12,871 nucleotides of DNA from Actinobacteria bacterium ADurb.Bin346 (GTDB taxonomy: Bacteria; Actinomycetota; Humimicrobiia; Humimicrobiales; Humimicrobiaceae), in contig MWAX01000162.1 in the NCBI GenBank assembly GCA_002068775.1, positions 1 to 12,871 of the forward strand, written 5' to 3'. How positions within the stretch are numbered: the stretch's first letter is position 1; each line of letters starts with the position of its first letter. Position numbers and translations under genes: made by a program. The notes below the pieces were generated by a model. The model did not search any database. It was given only the letters and a program-made list of their open reading frames with translations, and had not been told where the DNA came from. This document shows, one piece after another, positions 7,764-12,871 of the stretch.

Positions 7764-7938
7764 AAAGCATACTTTAGCAGCCCTTCCGCATTTGTTCCTG
7801 TCCAGGGAGAGAAAAAGGGCAGGGAAGATAACAAGCAGCCGCTATGGTAAAAAAGCAGCAATAATGCAAGAAAAATTTTTCAAGTGGTACTTCAGCCCCA
7901 CAGTCAGAAAAGAATTTATTAATATATTTCTCAAGTAC

Positions 7939-7984
7939 AAACGATATACAAACGATATAATATAATATTGTTATAATATTGTTT
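7939..7984. promoter_or_regulatory. 46-bp dyad built of two direct and two inverted 11-bp repeats
   Basis: TACAAACGATA is perfectly duplicated at 7936-7946 and 7947-7957. ATAATATTGTT is perfectly duplicated at 7962-7972 and 7973-7983. The second pair is close to the reverse complement of the first, so 7939-7984 is symmetric about 7961/7962 with 17 of 23 base pairs matching. Two of the mismatches would be G-U pairs in RNA. The 11-bp step places the boxes about one helical turn apart. The dyad ends 27 bp before the next gene's ATG. It is probably a multi-site operator in that gene's control region, or an RNA hairpin in its leader. Confidence 0.55.
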
Positions 7985-8011
7985 ATTAAAAAATATAAGG
8001 GGCATAGAGAA

Positions 8012-9316
8012 ATGAAAGGCAAAAAAAACAAAATTGTATTTATCCTGATTTCGCTCCTGACACTTATAATGTTTTTCGCAACTGCTGCAGTATGTAACCT
8101 ATGCGGTATTGCACCTGTGACCACTGATACAACGCTGGAAAGCGAAACAACTGGTGCCGAAGCGACAACATCAACAACAGACAAAGATAAAACAACATCA
8201 ACTGCCAGTTCTGAAAGCAAGGATGAAGAAAGTACAGAGTCAACATCCGGAGAAGGGTCAAAACCAACAATAAAGCTCAGTATTTATGAGGGGCCCACAT
8301 ATGCGCCGGAAAGCGGTGTCTGCTATTACCGGATCAAAGCAGAAGTCACTGGAAAACCTGCACCGGCTGTAAAATTTTCAAAAGACGACAGCCTGGGGTC
8401 GCTTGGTAAAAATAAATGCCAGGTAAACATAAACAATCCCTCTGACAAGTATACTCTTACAGCTACTGCAAAGAATTCCGCAGGCGAAGCTTCAGCCAGC
8501 ATGGAGCTGGAATGGGGTTGTGAAATACCCAATAAAGACCCTGTGATAACAAAATTTGAAACTAACATATCTGAAGAAAAATTTTACATCAACAGCGTCT
8601 GTTCTCTTGAAGCAGATGCCAATGACCCAGATGGTGATGCCCTTACTTATAAGTGGGAAGTTTCAGGCGGCGTTATTTCTGATGCAGCTGCGAAAAATAC
8701 CACCTGGACAATGCCAGCCACTTCTGGGGATTATACTGTAAAGATAACTGTGACTGACGGAAAAGGCGGTGTAGCAGCTGAAACAGTAACAAGGCAGGTT
8801 GTAGCTGTGGTCTATGATTTTATCAGTGGAGCGCCTGGCGCTTACTGGACAACAAATGCAGGAATTATCCCGTTTGGCGGGCCAACTACAGATGACAGGG
8901 GATATGCAATGTTGTTAAGCAGTAAGACTCTTGAAGACGGGGTAAGTTATTCAAACGTGCTTGTAACACATCCCAGATGGATAGATACAGGCTGGATATC
9001 GGGTGCTTTTCCAAATCTTTCAAGCCAGATAAAAATTCCTTCCGGAGCAAAATTCAAAGCAAAAGTCGGATTTGTAAATGGTGCCACAGGTACTAATGGA
9101 GCATATTTCAGGCTGCGTTTTTATGATGGAGTAGACTGGTATTATTTCCCAAATCCAACAGGAGTTTTATGTGCATATAATGGCGCGCTTGATGATTTGA
9201 CATTTAATCTTAGCTCAATTGCCGGTATAAGCGGAGTAGCATACCTGCAGGTTGATACTGCAGGAAATTCATACAGAGACTGGGCTGTATGGGTAAATCC
9301 AGTGATTACAAAATAA
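8012..9316 (+). CDS. Exported protein with Ser/Thr-rich stalk, Ig-like and PKD domains
   Basis: A 434-residue predicted cell-surface or secreted protein. Residues 1-30 form a signal peptide or membrane anchor (KGKKNK then a hydrophobic run). Cys28 and Cys31 lie at its end, but neither sits in a canonical lipobox. A Thr/Ser/Glu-rich, low-complexity stalk spans about 37-83. An Ig-like domain (about 85-168) and a PKD domain (about 176-266, 'DPDGDALTYKWEVSGG') follow. The C-terminal part (270-434) is aromatic and beta-rich, possibly a ligand- or carbohydrate-binding jelly roll, but I do not recognise it with confidence. ATG 8012 is supported by AAGGGG at 7997-8002, 9 nt upstream; an earlier in-frame TTG at 7979 falls inside the dyad and is rejected. 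It shares the stalk-plus-PKD design with the upstream lipoprotein but has its own 248-bp upstream region. Confidence 0.82.
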   Translation: MKGKKNKIVFILISLLTLIMFFATAAVCNLCGIAPVTTDTTLESETTGAEATTSTTDKDKTTSTASSESKDEESTESTSGEGSKPTIKLSIYEGPTYAPESGVCYYRIKAEVTGKPAPAVKFSKDDSLGSLGKNKCQVNINNPSDKYTLTATAKNSAGEASASMELEWGCEIPNKDPVITKFETNISEEKFYINSVCSLEADANDPDGDALTYKWEVSGGVISDAAAKNTTWTMPATSGDYTVKITVTDGKGGVAAETVTRQVVAVVYDFISGAPGAYWTTNAGIIPFGGPTTDDRGYAMLLSSKTLEDGVSYSNVLVTHPRWIDTGWISGAFPNLSSQIKIPSGAKFKAKVGFVNGATGTNGAYFRLRFYDGVDWYYFPNPTGVLCAYNGALDDLTFNLSSIAGISGVAYLQVDTAGNSYRDWAVWVNPVITK

Positions 9317-9372
9317 GTAATTTATAATATAGAAATCTCTTATAATAAAGATATATAATAAAGACATTCAAA

Positions 9373-9417
9373 AATTAAAGCGGCCGGATTAAAACATATA
9401 ATCCAGCCGCTTTAATT
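9373..9417. terminator. Bidirectional intrinsic terminator between convergent genes
   Basis: Arms 9373-9390 and 9400-9417 pair over 18 bp with one mismatch around a 9-nt loop. The GC-rich core GCGGC is flanked by A-tracts and T-tracts. Read on the - strand the hairpin ends in CTTTAATTTTTG, a good U-tract for hppA, about 150 nt past its stop. On the + strand it ends in TTTAATTATT and lies 56 nt past the PKD-protein stop. Its place between convergent genes supports use by both. Confidence 0.85.
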
Positions 9418-9435
9418 ATTCCGGTTATCTTTTTT

Positions 9436-9470
9436 AAGCTTTAAACTTCAGTCTGACCGAAGCTTTAAAC
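9436..9470. repeat. 11-bp direct repeat flanking a small imperfect hairpin
   Basis: AAGCTTTAAAC occurs at 9436-9446 and 9460-9470. Between and across the copies, CTTCaGTC pairs with GACcGAAG, and the outer TTTAAA blocks can also pair with a one-base bulge. No T-tract follows on either strand, so it is not a standard terminator. It lies in the 3' untranslated region of hppA and its role is unknown. Confidence 0.5.
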
Positions 9471-9565
9471 CAGTTCAACAAACCCGATGCATTGCTTCCT
9501 GCCAATGCTTTATAAAATGTCAAAATGCCAGGACTGCAGCATTAACTTAACTGATTAAGAAATGT

Positions 9566-11695
9566 TTAAAAATGGAACAGCCTTCCTGACAGGTCTGTAA
9601 CAAGTACAGCAGTCTCAATGGCAACAACGCTTATGAGTTTGATAAGTATGTTCATTGATGGTCCTGCAGTGTCTTTTAAAGGATCTCCTACAGTGTCGCC
9701 GATTACTGAAGCAGCATGTTCAGGAGTGTTGCTTCGCCCTTCTTCCTCTATCTTTTTCTTTGCATTATCCATTGCGCCGCCGGCATTAGCCATAAAAATT
9801 GCCTGCGCAAAACCTGAAAGCAGAGTACCTATTATAAGGGCAACCACTCCGCCGGGTCCCAGCAGGATGCCAACGATTACAGGTATTGCAAAAATCATTA
9901 TTCCCGGGGCTATAATGCCTCTCTGCGCAGCTCTTGTAACAATAGTAATAAATGTCTTGGGATCGCCTTTTGATTTTCCTGACATTATATCCTTTATCTG
10001 CCTTCTTGCTTCAACAACAACCTTGTCAGCAGCTCTACCCACGGCACCAATAAGCAGAGAGGTGAATAAAAACGGCAGCATTACACCTGTGAAAAGTCCT
10101 GCAAGTATTTTAGGATCCTTCATGAAATCAAGCAGCACCTGTAAATTTAAAAGCTCTATCTTTGAAAAATAAGACTGCCCAAGCGCAAGCGCTGTAATTG
10201 CTGCGCTTCCTATTAAAAGACCCTTACCAATTGCCGCTGTTGTGTTTCCAACGGCATCCAGCTTGTCTGTTGTCCTTCTGACTTCCGGGGGAAGCTCTGT
10301 CATGGAAGCAATGCCGCCCGAATTGTCTGCAATCGGGCCGTACACATCGATAGTGATTGCAAATGGTGTTACTGCAAGCATCGAGACTGCTGAAAGCGAG
10401 ACGCCATAAAGGCCCATCTTAATATCGGAAGAACCTCTGGAGATATAAAAACTGAAAAGCATCACTCCTATTACTGTAAGGGCGGGAAGCAGCGTACTCT
10501 CCATGCCGTAGGCAAGACCATTGACAACAAGTGTTGCAGGTCCTGATTTAGCGCTTTCAGAGATATTGCGAGTCGGCCTGTAGCGTGAGTCAGTGTAAAT
10601 AAGAGTAAACAATCCTATTAGAAAACCTGCAAGAACGCCTCCAAGAGATGACCAGAACAGGAAGTTATAATCCGGGCCAAGTATGTAACGGACAGTAAAG
10701 TAAGAAAGTATTACTATGGCAAGGACTGTTATGAGCAAACCCGCAAGCGTAGTCGCTGTTAATTTACTGACTGTCGCATTTTCTCTGTATCGACTTACTA
10801 TAAGCTTTATGATAAAAATCGCAAGGATTGACGCTATTGCTCCGGCAGTTGAGATTATCATCGGCAGTATGATGCTGTTTACCATAAGCTGCGAGCCTTT
10901 AAATGCAAGAAAACCGAGAAACTCTGTTGCAATTATTGCCCCTACCCATGATTCGAGCGAGTCTGCTTTCATACCGCCCACATCGCCAACATTGTCGCCG
11001 ACATTATCAGCAATTGTCGCCGGGTTTCTGTAATCATCTTCTGCAAGTCCGGACTCAACCTTGCCCACATAATCCGCTCCCATATCTGCAGCTTTTGTAA
11101 AAATTCCTCCGCCTGTCCTCATGAAGAATGCCGCAAAACTTGCTCCTATGGTAAAGGTGATCAGTATGTTTACAACATTTTCCATGGCAAGCGCAGGATC
11201 AGGAATAGACCTGTTGTAAAACCAGTATAAAATATTGAACCAGAAAGCAGTATCAAACAAGGCAACTGTTCCGAGAAGAAGTCCGGAAGCAGCAGCTGCA
11301 GTAAATGCAATATTCATTGCTTCACCGAGCCCTTTTTTCTGGGCAGCATAGGTAACGCGGGAATTGGAGGTAGTGGATATCCACATTCCAATATAGCCTA
11401 TCAGCAGACTGAAACCCATGCCAGTTGCAAATGCAGGCAACGACGGCCACTGAAGATATCCGAAGATAACCATTATCCCGAAAAGTATTTCCAGGACAAT
11501 GAAAAAAATTGCCATGATTCTTGCCTGCTGGTTAAGATAAGCCCTGCTGCCAACAAAAATAGCATTGGAAATCTCAACCATCCTGGGAGTGCCTCTGTTT
11601 TTTTTCCCTACCATTGCTGCAAATACTATTGCAAGCAACATGCAGATAAGGGCACCAATAAAAGGCAAGATACGTAAAAACATCAAATTTGGCAT
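9566..11695 (-). CDS. hppA: Membrane-bound, ion-pumping pyrophosphatase, K+-dependent type
   Basis: Hydrolyses pyrophosphate and uses the energy to pump H+ and/or Na+ across the cytoplasmic membrane. The 709-residue protein is of normal length and has many membrane segments. Family signatures are intact: 'GADYVGKVE' (206-214), 'DNVGDNVGD' (230-238), 'DVYGPIADNSGGIA' (450-463), and the C-terminal 'NAGGAMDNAKK' and 'GDTVGDPLKDTAGPS' blocks. 'GNTTAAIGKG' has Ala487 and Gly490 where K+-independent enzymes have Lys and Thr, so K+ dependence is predicted. Glu248 in 'SLESW' lies where the Thermotoga Na+-pumping enzyme has its key Glu, but H+ versus Na+ cannot be settled here. Unusually, 'GMKADSLE' replaces the common 'GMGADLFE'. 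The start at 11695 has a GGGGGG-rich ribosome site 6 nt upstream. It is transcribed alone, with a terminator past its stop. Confidence 0.96.
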   Translation of the reverse strand: MPNLMFLRILPFIGALICMLLAIVFAAMVGKKNRGTPRMVEISNAIFVGSRAYLNQQARIMAIFFIVLEILFGIMVIFGYLQWPSLPAFATGMGFSLLIGYIGMWISTTSNSRVTYAAQKKGLGEAMNIAFTAAAASGLLLGTVALFDTAFWFNILYWFYNRSIPDPALAMENVVNILITFTIGASFAAFFMRTGGGIFTKAADMGADYVGKVESGLAEDDYRNPATIADNVGDNVGDVGGMKADSLESWVGAIIATEFLGFLAFKGSQLMVNSIILPMIISTAGAIASILAIFIIKLIVSRYRENATVSKLTATTLAGLLITVLAIVILSYFTVRYILGPDYNFLFWSSLGGVLAGFLIGLFTLIYTDSRYRPTRNISESAKSGPATLVVNGLAYGMESTLLPALTVIGVMLFSFYISRGSSDIKMGLYGVSLSAVSMLAVTPFAITIDVYGPIADNSGGIASMTELPPEVRRTTDKLDAVGNTTAAIGKGLLIGSAAITALALGQSYFSKIELLNLQVLLDFMKDPKILAGLFTGVMLPFLFTSLLIGAVGRAADKVVVEARRQIKDIMSGKSKGDPKTFITIVTRAAQRGIIAPGIMIFAIPVIVGILLGPGGVVALIIGTLLSGFAQAIFMANAGGAMDNAKKKIEEEGRSNTPEHAASVIGDTVGDPLKDTAGPSMNILIKLISVVAIETAVLVTDLSGRLFHF

Positions 11696-11740
11696 TCTCT
11701 TCCCCCCTTAAAGGTTTTTATAAATTAAATAAATATAAAC

Positions 11741-11784
11741 CCGCTTTCAAGTCTGCTTTCAAGTTTGCTCTCAAATCCGCTAAC
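11741..11784. repeat. 12-bp tandem repeat, about 3.5 copies, upstream of hppA
   Basis: Units at 11741-11752, 11753-11764 and 11765-11776, with a partial copy from 11777, follow CYGCTTTCAAGT; the first two differ at one base. On the hppA strand each of the first two gives a TTGAAA hexamer, which resembles a -35 box, about 45-70 bp before the hppA start. No well-spaced -10 box accompanies them, so promoter function is only a possibility. Confidence 0.7.
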
Positions 11785-12056
11785 TTAAAAACGGCTCAAT
11801 CGAAGCATAAAAAAATTATTAAAAAGACGCTGGATTAAACGGAATTGTCCAAAGAATTCTATTAAAAATACCATAAATATTCAATATATTTTTTCTTTCT
11901 GTCATAGATAGTCGTACCAGTTTATTTTTTTTACGCTCTTATCTTTTATTTACCCAATGCTCTATTTTTTTTATGAAAGCTTTTTATATTTCTTATATTC
12001 CTTATGTTATTTAAGGGGCCATGCGCCACATTAATTACACACAAGTTCTTTTTTGG

Positions 12057-12084
12057 TTGAAAGCTGTATTAAAACTGTTAAACT
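12057..12084 (+). promoter_or_regulatory. Possible promoter for the HEYGH-protein gene
   Basis: TTGAAA (12057-12062) and TAAACT (12079-12084) are 16 bp apart, about 107 bp before the TTG start. Both boxes are partial matches in AT-rich DNA, so confidence is low. Confidence 0.25.
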
Positions 12085-12191
12085 TTTTTGTATGTGCGTG
12101 CTCTTAAAAATAAATATGAGTATTAAAAATATTAATAATGACCTTATAAACTGTCAGCTTGAAAAAAAGAGCAGGCTGCTAGGAGGCTGAA

Positions 12192-12797
12192 TTGAAAATA
12201 AGGCGTCTTTTATTATTATGGGAACTGCCGCAGATTATGCTCGGATTCTTTATGTATGTCCTGCTAAAAAAAAGGATAACATACAGGCAAACTTACAGGG
12301 ACGCTGCAGTATTTTATGTAAAAGGATTTCCGGGCGGCATCTCACTGGCATGGCTTATTTTTATTAATGAAAATGAAGCAGGGGATGTACAGGTCATAAG
12401 GCACGAATATGGGCACAGCATTCAGTCCTGTATGCTTGGATGGTTATACCTTATCATCGTAGGCGCAGCATCGCTGATACGGTCTGTAAGGTGGAACAGG
12501 TCAAAGCGAGACATTAAAGGCTACTACAGGGGTTTTCCGGAAAATTGGGCAAATTCACTTGGTAAGGCTGTATTTAATTTTATGATAATATCCCTGACTC
12601 TTATTATGCTGTGTATGCCGATAAGTGTTTCATGTGCAAATGCAGGCAGTAAAACAGACGGCAGCCAGCCGGACAATTATTATCCGCAAAAATATAAGGG
12701 GCAGTTAAATATTCTTAGCCAGAATATGATGCTTATACCATTCGGATTTGCTGCTCCCGAATTAAACTCAGGACAACTCTGCTTATTGAAGCCTTAA
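12192..12797 (+). CDS. Membrane protein with HEYGH (HExxH) motif, reading into a phosphatase-lipoprotein N-terminus
   Basis: Residues 1-125 form a small protein with hydrophobic segments at about 7-25, 46-58 and 82-97, and 'RHEYGHSIQS' with His71, Glu72 and His75, a zincin-like metal site. Glu118 in 'FPENWANSLG' is a possible third ligand. I recall uncharacterised short proteins with this HEYGH-to-ADxLGG layout that stop near here; activity is unproven. Here no stop occurs. The frame continues through a second signal-like hydrophobic segment (131-147) with 'SVSC' (Cys148), then 'LNILSQNMM' (172-180), the opening strand of endonuclease/exonuclease/phosphatase proteins, before ending out of frame after residue 193. 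The TTG start at 12192 is well supported by AGGAGG at 12181-12186. Whether this is a true fusion or two genes, the second starting at ATG 12582, is open. Confidence 0.65.
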   Translation: MKIRRLLLLWELPQIMLGFFMYVLLKKRITYRQTYRDAAVFYVKGFPGGISLAWLIFINENEAGDVQVIRHEYGHSIQSCMLGWLYLIIVGAASLIRSVRWNRSKRDIKGYYRGFPENWANSLGKAVFNFMIISLTLIMLCMPISVSCANAGSKTDGSQPDNYYPQKYKGQLNILSQNMMLIPFGFAAPELNSGQLCLLKP

Positions 12798-12871
12798 AAA
12801 AAGATGATTTCGGTATAGTCGGGCTGCAGGAAATTTTCAGCGACTCTTCTCAGGACAGTATTTTAAAAGCC
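12582..12871 (+). pseudogene. Endonuclease/exonuclease/phosphatase-family lipoprotein, frameshifted and cut by the window edge
   Basis: From ATG 12582 the frame gives a hydrophobic signal segment, 'SVSC' as a possible lipobox, a Gly/Ser/Pro linker and 'LNILSQNMM', the first conserved strand with the Mg-site Asn of the EEP fold. At about 12770 similarity moves to another frame: AGG at 12770 begins 'RTTLLIEALKKDDFGIVGLQ' and then 'EIF', carrying the conserved 'LQE' metal-binding Glu, and runs open to the right edge. Restoring one base (TCAAGG instead of TCAGG) would join the two halves. The family includes sphingomyelinase-like phospholipases and nucleases; the substrate here is unknown. It may be a true pseudogene or a sequencing or assembly error. 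There is only a distant GGTAAGG ribosome-site candidate for ATG 12582. Confidence 0.65.

Larger units (their letters stand above)
11696..12191. other. Divergent intergenic region between hppA and the HEYGH-protein gene
   Basis: About 500 bp, very AT-rich, without a convincing gene. It holds the hppA leader and presumably its promoter at the left end (with the 12-bp repeats), long T-rich stretches at about 11888-12000, and the promoter and ribosome site of the + strand gene at the right end. A 24-codon frame at 12116-12190 was seen but lacks a ribosome site. I saw no tRNA, riboswitch or strong hairpin in it. Confidence 0.6.

Noticed and set aside
7747..7965. 72-codon + strand frame after the propeller lipoprotein
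   Set aside because: No ribosome site, overlaps the end of the lipoprotein gene in another frame, and runs into the dyad; composition looks non-coding.
9618..10172. 184-codon + strand frame opposite hppA
   Set aside because: Antisense shadow of the strongly supported hppA gene.
12011..12026. Small GC-rich hairpin GGGGCcatGCGCC in the divergent intergenic region
   Set aside because: Only a 5-bp stem with a mismatch and no T-tract.
12116..12190. A 24-residue frame ending just before the TTG start at 12192, like a leader peptide
   Set aside because: No ribosome site before its ATG, no attenuator structure, unremarkable sequence; it also runs through the AGGAGG of the next gene by necessity.
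12758..12766. ATTAAAC near the phosphatase frame break, resembling a -1 slippery heptamer
   Set aside because: TTA would have to re-pair on ATT, which is a poor slip, and no downstream stem is evident; a simple base loss explains the break better.

Overview
The window is AT-rich bacterial DNA using the standard code. Bacterial signs are lipobox signal peptides, AGGAGG-type ribosome sites, TTG starts and hairpin terminators. ATA (Ile) and AGG/AGA (Arg) codons are frequent. A membrane-bound pyrophosphatase and secreted PKD, LVIVD-propeller and transglutaminase-like proteins fit an uncultured or anaerobic low-GC bacterium. I cannot name the phylum from this sequence. No rRNA, tRNA, CRISPR array, prophage or intact transposase was seen.

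Left part (1-4405, + strand): an HD-domain phosphohydrolase cut by the window edge is followed by a three-copy 17-bp repeat. Next is a DUF2779 protein that carries a Cas4-like PD-(D/E)XK/Fe-S nuclease module and a DEDD exonuclease-like module. Two bases later comes a small helical protein of the kind I associate with AbiEii/MNT-like nucleotidyltransferases. Its expected partner begins at an 8-bp overlap but stops after 28 codons, so it looks like a toxin-antitoxin-type remnant. A near-perfect terminator-like hairpin and a solo AAA ATPase of the DUF4143 family follow. This is accessory, defence-like territory.

Middle part (4669-9316, + strand): a double zinc-ribbon protein is followed 41 bp later by a large lipoprotein with a seven-bladed LVIVD propeller, a PKD-like domain and a transglutaminase-like domain with an intact Cys-His-Asp triad. 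After a gap with a striking 46-bp dyad made of two direct and two inverted 11-bp repeats comes a second exported protein (Ser/Thr-rich stalk, Ig-like and PKD domains, C-terminal beta domain). These look like envelope or surface functions.

Right part (9317-12871): a strong bidirectional terminator separates these from hppA on the - strand, a K+-dependent type membrane pyrophosphatase. A roughly 500-bp divergent intergenic region with 12-bp tandem repeats separates hppA from a + strand membrane protein with an HEYGH motif. That protein reads without a stop into the start of an endonuclease/exonuclease/phosphatase-type lipoprotein. The phosphatase frame is then broken by an apparent 1-nt deletion near 12770 and leaves the window.

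The best leads are the Cas4-like/DEDD fusion, the truncated nucleotidyltransferase, the 46-bp dyad and the HEYGH-phosphatase junction.
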